NCBI RefSeq assembly: GCF_000181875.2
Contig: NZ_ABJZ02000005.1
Location: forward strand, 496,001 to 560,000
DNA length: 64,000 nucleotides
Origin: [Borrelia] finlandensis
GTDB lineage: Bacteria; Spirochaetota; Spirochaetia; Borreliales; Borreliaceae
Direction: 5' to 3'
The notes under the pieces are model-generated. The model did not search any database. It saw only the letters and a program-made list of their open reading frames with translations, and was not told where the DNA came from. A program made the position numbers and the translations under genes. Shown here piece by piece: positions 8,172 through 18,300 of the stretch. Numbering within the stretch: the stretch's first letter is position 1; every line of letters starts with the position of its first letter.

Positions 8172-9704
8172 ATGATATATATTATTTTTTCTTCTATTTT
8201 TGCTGGCTTTATATTAGGATTTTTAGTAAGAGTTTTTTTAGGTAGATTGTCTTTATTGGATTTAGAAAAAAATCTGAAAAAAGTAAGAGTAGAATCACAA
8301 TTAGAGATAGAAAATGAAAGAAGGCAAATTATTGCTAATGCAAAATCTCAAATGCTTAAAGAAAAAAACCAGCAAGATAGGGATATAAGAGATCGGAAAA
8401 ATGAGATTGTTAATTTAGAAAAAAGATTATTACAAAGAGAAGAAACCTTAGATAAGAGAATATCTGCTCTTGACAAACAGCAGTCTAGGGTTGATTTTAA
8501 AATTAAAGAATTTGAACAAAAAGAAAAAGTAATAAGAGAAAAAGAGGCTGATCTTGTTAAAAGATTGGAAAATATTTCTGGTCTTACAAGAGAAGATGCA
8601 AGAAAAATTGTAATTGAAAAAGTTGAGCATGAGTCTAAGAGAGATGCTCAAGTTATTATCAATAAAAGTGAGCAGGAAGCACAGCTATTAGCAGATAAGG
8701 TTGCAAAAGATATTTTAGTATCTACTATGCAACGTATTGTTACGGAGGTGAGTTCTGAGTTTACAGTGGCTTCTGTTGAGCTGCCTAATGATGAGATGAA
8801 AGGTAGGATTATAGGTAAAGAAGGGCGCAATATTAGGGCTCTTGAGACTTTAATAGGAGCAGATATCATTATTGATGATACGCCTGAAGCTGTTGTTATA
8901 TCTTGCTTTGATCCAATAAGAAAAGAGCTTGCCAAGAGGACTTTAGAAAGGCTTGTTACAGATGGCAGAATTCATCCTGCTAGGATTGAAGAAGTTGTGT
9001 ATAATGTTACCAATGAGATAAATAGCATTATTCAAGAAGAGGGTGAGAAGGTAGTTTTTGACCTTAATATACATGGGCTTGATAAGAGGCTTATTAGGGG
9101 GTTGGGAAGGCTTTACTTTAGAAGTAGTTATGGTCAAAATGTTTTAAGCCATTCTAAAGAAACGGCTATAATAGGAGAAATTTTGGCTAAAGAGATGAAA
9201 TTAGATCCTGTTGTAGTAAAAAGAGCATGCCTTTTGCATGATATTGGGAAAGGGATGGAAAGTATTTCTGATAATAGCGAGGGACATGCTATTACCGGCG
9301 CTGAACTTGCTCAAAGTTGCGGAGAGAGCGAAATTGTTGTTAATGCTATTGCTGCGCATCATAATGAGGTGAAACCCGAGAGTCTTGAGGCTATTGTGGT
9401 TCAAATAGCAGATGCCATTTCAGCATCTCGTCCTGGAGCAAGAAGGGAAAGTTTAAATAACTATATAAATAGACTTAAAAGACTTGAAGACATTGCGTAT
9501 AGTTTTGAGGGTGTTCAAAAATGTTATGCTATTCAGGCAGGTCGTGAAGTTAGAATTATTGTTGACAATGCTTTGATTAATGATGAAAAGTCAATTTTAC
9601 TTGCAAGAGATATTGCTAAGAAGATAGAAGCTGAAATGAGATATCCTGGAAAAATTAAAGTTACAATTATTCGCGAAACCAGAGTTATTGAATATGCAAG
9701 ATAG
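8172..9704 (+). CDS. rny: ribonuclease Y
   Basis: A protein of 510 residues, close to the usual 515-520 of RNase Y, the membrane-anchored endoribonuclease that starts mRNA decay in bacteria lacking RNase E. Domains in order: a single N-terminal membrane segment (about 1-22), a long charged coiled coil (about 25-150), a KH RNA-binding domain near residue 212 with the GxxG loop in RIIGKEGRNIRALE, and an HD domain with the catalytic HDIGKG near residue 355. AGGAG lies nine bases before the ATG. It overlaps the phosphoesterase gene that follows. Confidence 0.95.
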   Translation: MIYIIFSSIFAGFILGFLVRVFLGRLSLLDLEKNLKKVRVESQLEIENERRQIIANAKSQMLKEKNQQDRDIRDRKNEIVNLEKRLLQREETLDKRISALDKQQSRVDFKIKEFEQKEKVIREKEADLVKRLENISGLTREDARKIVIEKVEHESKRDAQVIINKSEQEAQLLADKVAKDILVSTMQRIVTEVSSEFTVASVELPNDEMKGRIIGKEGRNIRALETLIGADIIIDDTPEAVVISCFDPIRKELAKRTLERLVTDGRIHPARIEEVVYNVTNEINSIIQEEGEKVVFDLNIHGLDKRLIRGLGRLYFRSSYGQNVLSHSKETAIIGEILAKEMKLDPVVVKRACLLHDIGKGMESISDNSEGHAITGAELAQSCGESEIVVNAIAAHHNEVKPESLEAIVVQIADAISASRPGARRESLNNYINRLKRLEDIAYSFEGVQKCYAIQAGREVRIIVDNALINDEKSILLARDIAKKIEAEMRYPGKIKVTIIRETRVIEYAR

Positions 9705-10482
9705 CACTATTAAAACCTTGATAATTGGGGATATAATAGGCGAGGGTGGATTAAAAAAAGTTTTTTTTAATCTTAAAAACATCAAGAATAAATATAGAAT
9801 AGATTTGGTAATTGCTAATGGAGAAAATTCTTCAAATGGTTTTGGAATAACTCCAGAAATAGCAAATAATCTTTTTAGATCGGGGGTTAATGTTATTACT
9901 ACCGGTAATCATGTGTATTCTAATTACAAAATAAATTATTACCTAAATAAGCAAACATATATCTTAAGGCCAAATAATTTTTCAGATTTGTTAGATGGGC
10001 ATGGTTATTGTTTTTTAACTATTAGAGATGAAAAGGTTGCTGTTGTTAATGTTCAAGGGGTTTTAAATATGAATTTTATTGTAAAGAATCCTTTTGATAA
10101 TACAAAAAAATTGGTTAATATGCTGAGTAATAAGGCTAGAACCATTTTTGTAGATTTTCATGCTGAAAGTAATTATGAAAAAGAAAGTTTTGGATATTTT
10201 TTAAATGGTTTTGTAACAGGTGTGGTTGGTACTCATACCCATGTTATGACTCAAGATGAAAGAATATTGTCAAAGGGGACAGCCTATATTAGTGATATTG
10301 GGATGACAGGTGGATTAAATTCTGTAATAGGATTTAATCCCAATATTTCTCTTAAGGGCTTGCTTGAATATACCCCCTTGAGAGCTGAAGTTGTAGAAGA
10401 TGACACAATTTTACAAGGAGTTATTATTACTTCTAATTTAAAGACAGGCCGCGCTTTAAAAATTGAAAGGATTCAGAAATAA
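9694..10482 (+). CDS. YmdB-family metallophosphoesterase
   Basis: A protein of 262 residues from the ATG at 9694; a TTG at 9688 is an alternative. It belongs to the YmdB/TIGR00282 phosphoesterase family, whose Bacillus member hydrolyses 2',3'-cyclic AMP. Metal-ligand motifs are visible: GDIIGEGG with Asp13, NGENSSNGFG with Glu44 and Asn45, TGNHVY with Asn72 and His73, DFHAES, and VGTHTHVMTQDE. The start lies within rny (11-base overlap). The rny-ymdB pairing is also known in Firmicutes, which suggests a shared role in RNA turnover or signalling. The family is secure; the substrate here is not known. Confidence 0.88.
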   Translation: MQDSTIKTLIIGDIIGEGGLKKVFFNLKNIKNKYRIDLVIANGENSSNGFGITPEIANNLFRSGVNVITTGNHVYSNYKINYYLNKQTYILRPNNFSDLLDGHGYCFLTIRDEKVAVVNVQGVLNMNFIVKNPFDNTKKLVNMLSNKARTIFVDFHAESNYEKESFGYFLNGFVTGVVGTHTHVMTQDERILSKGTAYISDIGMTGGLNSVIGFNPNISLKGLLEYTPLRAEVVEDDTILQGVIITSNLKTGRALKIERIQK

Positions 10483-11254
10483 TTTATTAAATATACTTTG
10501 TAAAAGGTATCCAGAAAAAACACGAAAAGAATTAATGATCTTAATTCTAAAAGGCAATATATATGTAAATTCTCATAAAGAAAAAAATCCTAAAATGTTA
10601 ATAAACAAAACAAGTAAAATAGATTTAGTTGAGAATACTTGTCAAACATTTGTATCAAGAGGAGGTTACAAGCTTTTAGAGGCTCTTAAAGATTTTGAAA
10701 TCGAAGTTAAAAATAAAATTTGTGTTGATATTGGCTCTTCAACTGGTGGTTTTACCGATTGTCTATTGCAGTGTGGTGCCAATTTTGTTTATTCAATTGA
10801 TGTAGGCATTAATCAACTTTCTTATAAATTAAGAATTGATCCAAGAGTTAAAGTTTTAGAAAGAACTAATATTTTTGATGTTACAGAATTTAAGATTGTT
10901 CCCAATTTTGCCGTTGTAGATGTTTCTTTTAGATCATCAATAAGTATATGTGTAAATTTAATAGATAAACTTTCTGATAATTTTATTATAGTTTTGATTA
11001 AACCTCAGTTTGAGTTTAAAAGTTTAAATTTAGATATAAAAAATTTTAATGGTGTTGTGAGTGGTGAGTATTTGAAGATAATTTTGCAAAGCGTAATTGA
11101 AAAGTTCTATAAAAATAAATTACAAGTTAAAAAGATATTAAAGTTAAAAACTAAAGGTAAAAAAGGCAATCAAGAATTCATGTTTTTAGTTGTTAGGGCA
11201 AGTGTTTTAAGAATTGCAAGTTCTATGCAATTGCTTAGCAATATTGAATTTTAA
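10463..11254 (+). CDS. tlyA: TlyA-family rRNA 2'-O-methyltransferase
   Basis: A protein of 263 residues. It has an N-terminal S4-like RNA-binding domain (KTRKELMILILKGNIYVN, about 20-60) and an FtsJ-like methyltransferase domain with the SAM-binding VDIGSSTGGFTDCLL starting near Asp89. Later motifs are VVDVSFRSS and LIKPQFE. Family members methylate ribose in 16S and/or 23S rRNA; older annotations call them hemolysins. It starts with TTG inside the preceding gene (20-base overlap) with no clear ribosome binding site, so it is probably translationally coupled. Its stop overlaps the stop of the convergent gene. Confidence 0.85.
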   Translation: MKGFRNNLLNILCKRYPEKTRKELMILILKGNIYVNSHKEKNPKMLINKTSKIDLVENTCQTFVSRGGYKLLEALKDFEIEVKNKICVDIGSSTGGFTDCLLQCGANFVYSIDVGINQLSYKLRIDPRVKVLERTNIFDVTEFKIVPNFAVVDVSFRSSISICVNLIDKLSDNFIIVLIKPQFEFKSLNLDIKNFNGVVSGEYLKIILQSVIEKFYKNKLQVKKILKLKTKGKKGNQEFMFLVVRASVLRIASSMQLLSNIEF

Positions 11255-12006
11255 TATTTGTCCAAAGTCTTTTTATTTAATATTCCTGAGAACTTTAAGT
11301 TTAATTCTTCAAGTATTATTGGATTATTTTCTATTGTTAAAATTATTCCATCAATTCCTTTAATTTCAAGACATGTTAAGGTTATTTGAGCGATTTGATT
11401 AATTATTCCTTCAATTCCAAAACTATTTTCATAAAATTCTTTAGATAAGTTTATTTTAGCAATTCCTTCGCTTAGGCTTAAATTTAAAAGCTTGGTTTTT
11501 ATAGGGATTAAACTTAAAAAATTATTTTTTAGCTCGTATTCATTTGGTCCTTTGATTAAAGATTTTAGTGTTTCTTCAAGAATATTTTTGTCGTAATATA
11601 TAGCTCTTTTTACAGTTTGTCTTAAAAAATAACCTTCTGGGGTTACTTTTATAAAATAAAGTTTAATAAATTTTTTGTTTTTAAGGTTATTATTTCTTTG
11701 GTTTTGCTTGAACTCTTCTTCAAGTTTTTTTATTTCTGGTGGCTGGATTAAAAAACTTTCATTTTTAAGTATTTTTATATTTGTATTTTTATTGGTGTTT
11801 TTTTTAGCTTCAATTAATTTATTATCTTGTGTTTGACTTGATTCGAATAAACTGTTATCATAATTTTTTTCTTTAAAAATATGCATAATAAGTGAATTTT
11901 TGATTATTAATAGCACACTAATTATTGTTAAAACAATAGCAATTAAAATTAAAAGTATGTCTGACTTGGCTGAGCTTGAACTTTTTTTTCTTTTCAACAC
12001 AAACAC
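11251..12006 (-). CDS. membrane-anchored GerMN-domain protein
   Basis: A protein of 251 residues. A basic N-terminus is followed by one membrane segment (about 17-40), a Lys/Asn-rich linker, and a C-terminal domain (about 110-245). That domain has the GerMN pattern: LKSLIKGP, then LNLSLSEGIAKINLSKEF, and ITLTCLEIKGIDGIILTIE. GerMN domains occur in spore-germination and envelope proteins; this organism does not sporulate, so a periplasmic role is inferred. The start is uncertain. The first in-frame codon is GTG at 12006, with GTG and TTG close behind and no ribosome binding site, and an out-of-frame ATG lies four bases upstream. Its stop overlaps the tlyA stop tail to tail. Confidence 0.7.
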   Translation of the reverse strand: MFVLKRKKSSSSAKSDILLILIAIVLTIISVLLIIKNSLIMHIFKEKNYDNSLFESSQTQDNKLIEAKKNTNKNTNIKILKNESFLIQPPEIKKLEEEFKQNQRNNNLKNKKFIKLYFIKVTPEGYFLRQTVKRAIYYDKNILEETLKSLIKGPNEYELKNNFLSLIPIKTKLLNLSLSEGIAKINLSKEFYENSFGIEGIINQIAQITLTCLEIKGIDGIILTIENNPIILEELNLKFSGILNKKTLDKY

Positions 12007-12040
12007 TCATGTGTAATTGGCATAAATACTAATATTTGCT

Positions 12041-12048
12041 ATTATAAT
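12041..12048. promoter_or_regulatory. palindromic -10 element for divergent genes
   Basis: The 8-base palindrome ATTATAAT contains a TATAAT on each strand. It lies in the 77-base gap between the GerMN gene (minus) and der (plus). It could act as the -10 box for both directions. The matching -35 boxes are poor: on the plus strand TTGGCA lies 20 bases upstream. The promoter call is therefore tentative. Confidence 0.35.
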
Positions 12049-12083
12049 GGAAATATCGGAATAAATAAAGAGGTGTATTTGCT

Positions 12084-13385
12084 TTGCTTAGTTATAAAAA
12101 GGTTCTTATTGTTGGTAGGCCAAATGTTGGTAAATCTGCTTTATTTAATCGAATTTTAGATACAAAAAGAAGTATTACTGAGAGTACTTACGGTGTTACT
12201 AGGGATTTAGTTGAAGAGGTTTGTAAGGTTGATTCTTTTAAGTTTAAATTAATCGATACTGGTGGGTTTACTATCTTGAAAGATGAGATTAGCAAAATTG
12301 TTGTGCAAAAGGTTTTAAGCTCTTTAAAAAAAGTTGATTTAATTTTATTGGTTTTAGATATTAATGAAATTTTACTTGAAGATTATCAGATTATTGAAAG
12401 ACTGAGAAAATATAGTAGTAAGGTGGTTTTGGTTTTAAACAAAGTGGATACTAAAGATAAGGAATGTTTAGCTCACGAATTTCATAATTTAGGATTCAAG
12501 CACTATTTTCTGGTTAGTGCAGCCCATTGTCGAGGCATTACTAAGCTTAGAGATTTTTTAAAAGTAGAAGTTGGTGAAGCTGGCATTGAGAGTAGCGCTG
12601 ATATTAAGGTTGGGATTATAGGTAAGCCTAATTCAGGCAAATCTACCCTTATTAATTATTTATCTGGAAATGAAATTGCAATTGTTTCTGACCAACCTGG
12701 TACTACTAGAGATTTTATTAAAACTAAGTTTACTAGAAATGGGAAAGTTTTTGAGGTTGTTGATACAGCTGGGATAAGGCGAAGGGCAAGAGTAAATGAA
12801 ATTGTTGAATATTATTCTGTTAATAGGGCGCTAAAAGTAATTGACATGGTAGATATTGTGTTTTTGTTGATTGATGTTAAAGAAGAATTGACTTCTCAGG
12901 ATAAAAAAATTGCTCATTATGTTACTAAAAAGGGAAAAGGAATTATTATTGTGTTTAGCAAATGGGATCTTGTGGATGAGTCTAAAGGTTATTTTGAAGC
13001 ATTAAAGAGCCGTGTGAAGTTTTTTTTCCCTATTTTAAATTTTGCTCCTATATTTAGAATTTCTGTTCATAAAAAGATAGGTCTAGATTCTCTTTTTAAA
13101 GAATCTTTTAAGTTAAAAGATCAGCTTGAGCTTAAAACCAGTACTCCAGATCTAAATAAAATGCTAAATTTATGGATCAAAGATTATCATTTAAATATTT
13201 CTCATAAAATCAAATATATTACACAAGTTAGTACGAATCCTGTTAAGTTTCTTCTTTTTGCAAATAAAATAAAGAATTTTCCAAATTCTTACTATAATTA
13301 TTTAGTAAATAATTTGCGTAAAATTGGATATAGAAATATTCCAATTTTAGTAGAATTAAAGGAAAAAATAAGAGATTTAAAGTGA
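12084..13385 (+). CDS. der: ribosome-assembly GTPase Der (EngA)
   Basis: A protein of 433 residues with two tandem GTPase domains followed by a KH-like domain, the Der architecture. It is needed for 50S subunit maturation. The first G domain has GRPNVGKSALFN, DTGGF and NKVD. The second has GKPNSGKSTL, PGTTRDF, DTAGIRRRAR and, in place of the usual NKxD, SKWD. The start is TTG at 12084, nine bases after AGAGGTG. An exported-protein gene overlaps its stop by four bases (GTGA). Confidence 0.95.
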   Translation: MLSYKKVLIVGRPNVGKSALFNRILDTKRSITESTYGVTRDLVEEVCKVDSFKFKLIDTGGFTILKDEISKIVVQKVLSSLKKVDLILLVLDINEILLEDYQIIERLRKYSSKVVLVLNKVDTKDKECLAHEFHNLGFKHYFLVSAAHCRGITKLRDFLKVEVGEAGIESSADIKVGIIGKPNSGKSTLINYLSGNEIAIVSDQPGTTRDFIKTKFTRNGKVFEVVDTAGIRRRARVNEIVEYYSVNRALKVIDMVDIVFLLIDVKEELTSQDKKIAHYVTKKGKGIIIVFSKWDLVDESKGYFEALKSRVKFFFPILNFAPIFRISVHKKIGLDSLFKESFKLKDQLELKTSTPDLNKMLNLWIKDYHLNISHKIKYITQVSTNPVKFLLFANKIKNFPNSYYNYLVNNLRKIGYRNIPILVELKEKIRDLK

Positions 13386-14641
13386 GATATATATTTTTAT
13401 TCTTAATATTTAAGAGTCTAAATCTTTTTGCGCTTGAGAGTTTTTTTTATGATTTTGATGTAAGGACTAAATATTCAAAATATTTTAGTTCAAGCTATGC
13501 GCAAAAAAAAATAAGTCCAATAAAACATTTTATTACAGAAGATTATTACATTGAAGTTTCAAGTGAAATTTCTTCTGAGTATGTTTATTATTCTTTTTTT
13601 AATAAAAAAAAGAATGTGGATTATATTTTTCCAGGGTCTTACGTGATTAAAGTGGGCAAAGAGGGTATTGAGCAGATAAAAATATTTTTTATAAACAGAG
13701 GGGATACGTTTATTAGAATAAAGTCTTCAAAATTTTCTTCTATTGCTGATTTTTATTTAGTAAATACTTTGATTTATAAAGACGTTAAATTGCCCTTTAA
13801 GATTGAAGACATTGCGGTAATTTCTCTTGCTAATATAATAAATTATATTGGCAAGGTTATTGATTTTAGATATTTTATTCCTGAATATTTTAATATTTAT
13901 AAAAATATTTCTAATATGCTAATTAGTTTAAGAAAATCTCTTGGATCTTTTCCCATTGCTGAGATTGCTGATGGTGCAATGGATGAATATGGTAAAATGG
14001 TGCATATAGAAACTGGGTTATTGCAAAAAGATCCTGTGGGGTTTAATTGCTCAGGATTTGTTAAATGGGTAGCGGATTCGATTTATAAATCAATGACGGG
14101 ACGGCTTTTAAAAATTGATGATCTTAAGCTTAGACATATTGGCGTTAGAGGCAGTGGTTTTACTAGAAGTCAGGAATTTAATAAGGATCCTTTTTTTGGT
14201 CTTGATTGGATTCGTAATATTGCTTATAAGATAAATAATATTAATATAGATTTAAATTTATCTAAAATCAAGGAAAATGATGTCAATAATATTAAGTTTT
14301 TTGATTATATTGACAATCGTGGTTATAAAATTGAAAATTTAGAGTTTTTATTATATAGTCTGGCTTTAGATGAGCCTGGATATATTTATTTAGGATCTAT
14401 TAGCACGGGTGTTAACAATTTATCAAGCATGGTGCTTCATAAACATGTTGTTTTGTTTCTTCCATTTCTTGATGAAAATAGGATTTTTAGGGTTTCTGTT
14501 AACGAAGTTAATGCTGAAACTTCAATCAAGTCTCTCCAGAAAAGATATCCAAAATCTTATATTCATTTAGTTAGGGTTAAGGTTCCCGAAAGTTTACCAA
14601 TAGTGTCTATACCTATAAAGGCAAATAATCAATCATCATGA
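13382..14641 (+). CDS. exported protein with NlpC/P60-like cysteine motif
   Basis: A protein of 419 residues with a hydrophobic signal sequence (first 17 residues, ending LFALES). No close family is recognised over the full length. A central segment reads PVGFNCSGFVKWVAD with Cys223, resembling the catalytic Cys motif of NlpC/P60 peptidases (DCSGFVxW). Downstream HKHVVLFLPF could hold the catalytic histidine. If so, it would be a periplasmic hydrolase acting on peptidoglycan or another amide. The GTG start overlaps the der stop, and its stop overlaps the HAD gene (ATGA). The function is inferred from short motifs only. Confidence 0.55.
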   Translation: MRYIFLFLIFKSLNLFALESFFYDFDVRTKYSKYFSSSYAQKKISPIKHFITEDYYIEVSSEISSEYVYYSFFNKKKNVDYIFPGSYVIKVGKEGIEQIKIFFINRGDTFIRIKSSKFSSIADFYLVNTLIYKDVKLPFKIEDIAVISLANIINYIGKVIDFRYFIPEYFNIYKNISNMLISLRKSLGSFPIAEIADGAMDEYGKMVHIETGLLQKDPVGFNCSGFVKWVADSIYKSMTGRLLKIDDLKLRHIGVRGSGFTRSQEFNKDPFFGLDWIRNIAYKINNINIDLNLSKIKENDVNNIKFFDYIDNRGYKIENLEFLLYSLALDEPGYIYLGSISTGVNNLSSMVLHKHVVLFLPFLDENRIFRVSVNEVNAETSIKSLQKRYPKSYIHLVRVKVPESLPIVSIPIKANNQSS

Positions 14642-15324
14642 TTAAAGCTGTAGTATTTGATTTAGATGGCACCTTGTATCCTGAGGCGGATAGAAATAAG
14701 CTAATGTTTTTTGAATTTTTAACTAATGTTAAGTTTTTTTTAGCTTTTAAACAGATTAGGAAAAAAATACGAATTTTACAAAGCAATCAATTTTCACCCT
14801 CAAACAGGGATGAACTCTTTTCTCTTCAGGTTAAAATGCTTTCTGAGTATTTAAATCTTGATGAGAATCGGTGTGCTTTTTTGTTAAATAAAATATATTA
14901 TAGTCAAATTTTTAGCGATAAGTTTAAAAAACTCAAGCCCTATCTTGGAGTTCAAGATTTAATCTATTGGCTTAAATTCAAAGGAATAAAATTAGGTGTA
15001 ATGTCAGACTTTCCTATTTTAGGTCGTGTCAAAAATTTATTAGGCATTCAAGACAGTTTTTGGGATATTCTTTATTCTTCAGAAGATACTGGATATTTAA
15101 AGCCCCATAAGGCACCTTTTTTAAAAGTTATTGAGGATTTGAATTTAAGGAGTAATAATATTTTGTATGTAGGGAATTCTTATGAATATGACATTTTAGG
15201 TGCTAGAAATGTTTCAATGAAAGCAGCTTTTTTTTCAAAAAAGAATATAAATCACAAGGAAATGATTGACTTTATTTTTCATGATTATAAAGACTTAAGA
15301 GAATATATACGTTTGAATATATAG
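14638..15324 (+). CDS. HAD-superfamily hydrolase (phosphatase-like)
   Basis: A protein of 228 residues with the haloacid dehalogenase motifs in order. Motif I is VVFDLDGTLYP with Asp8 as nucleophile and Asp10. Motif II is GVMSDFP. The motif III lysine is in GYLKPHKAPF, and motif IV is YVGNSYEYDILGARN. A helical cap domain lies between motifs I and II, as in subfamily IA phosphatases. The substrate cannot be read from the sequence. It overlaps the preceding gene by four bases (ATGA), so it is in the der operon. Confidence 0.85.
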   Translation: MIKAVVFDLDGTLYPEADRNKLMFFEFLTNVKFFLAFKQIRKKIRILQSNQFSPSNRDELFSLQVKMLSEYLNLDENRCAFLLNKIYYSQIFSDKFKKLKPYLGVQDLIYWLKFKGIKLGVMSDFPILGRVKNLLGIQDSFWDILYSSEDTGYLKPHKAPFLKVIEDLNLRSNNILYVGNSYEYDILGARNVSMKAAFFSKKNINHKEMIDFIFHDYKDLREYIRLNI

Positions 15325-15343
15325 AATATGGGTAAAATATTTT

Positions 15344-18300
15344 ATGATAGATTTTGCGACTATTTTAGTTAACCTTTTTTTGGTTTCAATAGTTTTATTT
15401 GTTTATAGGCAATACGATAAACGTTCTAGAGCATTAGATAAAATTAAAAAGTTCGTTGATCTTACAAAGGTTAATCTTGAAGATTTTATTGAAGATAAGA
15501 CAAAAGAGATTAATGATCTTGCTGTTGATATGGAAGCTTATCAAAGATCTAGTATAGAAATAATAAAAAAGATTGAGGAAGTTCAGCGAAAGATTAAAAA
15601 TAAAAGCAATGATTTTGCAGAGGTTGAAAAAAAGATAGCCTATCATGATTCTATGCTTAAGGATCTTGATGAAATGACTTTTAAAGTTCAAGAGAATATA
15701 CAAAGATTGCAAGTTGACGGGAAAATAGTAGATAAACTTTCAAAAACTTTAAAAGGATTTAATACTCAGATTGATTCGGTTGAATCAAATTTGAATTCAG
15801 TGTTAGAAAAATTTGACAAGACTAATAAAGAAAATCTCGAGTCTATTAAAATTGCTAGTTGGGAAAAGTTTGACACTAATATTAAAGAACTTGTTTTTAA
15901 AATGGATAATTTAAATAAAGAGATTAGTCTTTATGAAAAAGATTTAGCAAATATTGAAGAGAGAAAAAATGATATTTTAGTTAAGGGTAATGAGAAATTA
16001 GATTTAGAATTTAGCGATTTTCTTGAAAAGGTCGAATTTAATATTGGCAAATATAGCAAAGAGATTGAAAGTTCTTTTAATTTTTATGAAAACAAATATA
16101 AGTTAATAGAAAATTCTATAGAGCTTATTATGGAGAGTGTGAAGAATAAAATTAATGAAAAAGAAGATTTTATTTTAAATAGACTGAATGAAGAATTGCA
16201 AAATAAATTTAAGGATATCTTTGCATATGTTGATGATCGCTCTAAGGAAATTAAAGATAAGCTTGAAGATAAATTGGTTTTAGTGGACAATGAAATTTCT
16301 TCTATGAGTTCTTCTTTTAAAGACAATGTTTATTCAAGAATTAATTCACTTGAGGAGTCAATGCGAATAGAGATGGGAAAGTATGAAGAGCAAGTTGATG
16401 ATGTTTTTGATAAATTTAGATCTCAAGTTGAGTTGAATCTTAAAAATATTTATGAGGATTATGAAGATAAAATAAGTCAAGTTGATAATAACATTAGAGA
16501 AAGGGTAGAGCTTAGTTTGTTAGATTTGAATTCTAAAATGGAAAGTGTTCAGTCAGGTGCTATTGATTTAATAAAGAGGCTTGAAGATGATTCTAATGGA
16601 ATATATCTTGAATTTAAAGGTAAGTTTGGGGCAGATATTGAAGTATTTAGTGAAAGTTTTAAAGGTGATATTAATCAACTTAAGATGCAGTTAGAATCCC
16701 AACTCTTAGATGTTGATTCAAATATTCAAGAAAAGCTTATTGAGCTTAATGATAATTTGATTTCTAATTTTGAAGAAATTAATGGTAGGTTTAATAATAA
16801 TTACTCAAATTTAAATAATAATATAAATGCCAAGTACACAGCTCTTTTTGAATCTTTGGATTCTAGCAGCTCTAAATTTGAAGATCAAATGGAATCTAAA
16901 TATAAGAGCTTTACAGATAAATTAACAGCAGGAATGGATGAATTTTCTTTAATGTATGGTGAGAAATTTGAGACACTCTCTCAAGAGGCGACCAGTAATT
17001 ATCAAGAATTTCAAGATTTAAACAAAAAATTAGAAAATGAAATTGAATCTTTTTATAATATGTTTGAAAAAACCCAAGAGACTTTAAAGGTAGATTTTAA
17101 TGCTAGTTTAATTAATATTAAAGATGAAATTGGTAAAAATATAGTAGAGTTTAAAGATCGTTATTATGATGAGGTAAATATTTTTGTTACTCAGTTAGAA
17201 GAAAGCAAGCTTCAATATTCAAAGTGGCAAGGTGAAATGGATTCTAATTTAAAAAATATTGAATCTCAAATAAATAAAACAAATGAAGAATTTTTAAGTT
17301 TAATTCAGATTCAAAAAGACAAAGGAATAGAGCTTAGTGAGAGCGTTTTTAATGATCTGTCAGATCATATTCAAAAAAAAGCTATTGATATGCATGGTAG
17401 TTGGAAAGATGAGCTTATTGCTTTAAATAAATCTTTGCTTGATATTAAGGTCTCTAGTGAAGAGCTACTTTCATCTGCTACTTTAAAAATAGAAAGTTTA
17501 GAAAAAGATGTTAACGATAGAATGGAATATGTTTTATTAAAAACAGGCGATATTGAGAGCTTAGTGATAGAAAAATACAAAGAATTAAAAGATATGTCAT
17601 ATTCACAAAGTGATGAGGCTATATTAGGAATTAAAGAGTTTATTAATAGACAAACAGAAATAATTAAAGATAAAAGCATATTTATGCTTGAGGATTTGAA
17701 TAAAAAATTTGATGATAAGAATAATTTTGTTATAAGCAAGATTGAAGAATGTGATTATAAATTAAAAGATTTCAAGATTGAATCAGAAGATATTTTAAAT
17801 AATTTTAAGTCTGATCTTAATGAATTTATTGAGTCAAAACTACAAATTGTCTCTAATATAAAATCGGACAATCAAAAGCAAATTGATGATTTTTTAGATA
17901 GAATTTCTAAAGATATTTTAAACAGGAAAGATTCAATTAACAATGAAGTAGATAGTAAGCTTAGTGATTGGCAAAGTAAATTAAATGAAATAACTGTTAA
18001 AATTGAAAATTTATTGTCTTCAGGTAAAGTTGATCTGGATTTAATAGATTCTGAGGTGGCTACAAAAATTAAAGAGCTTAAATTTTCTATAGAAAGTCTT
18101 GAGAGTTATTATCTTGAGAAAATAGATGAGTTTAGAAATCAAGGTGCCATATACTCTGATGAGCTTTTGCAAGACATAATGAACCATTTTAATAAAGAGA
18201 CTAGAGAACTTGAGGAAAATTTATCAAAAAAATTTGCTGCAGTTTTAAATAATTCAGAGGAATTTGTTAAAGAGGTTGATAGTTTATTGCAGGACAAAAG

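Noticed and set aside
12870..12980. SKWD instead of NKxD in the second GTPase domain of Der as a sign of inactivity
   Set aside because: The other G motifs are intact and the Lys and Asp of this motif are kept, so the change is probably tolerated.
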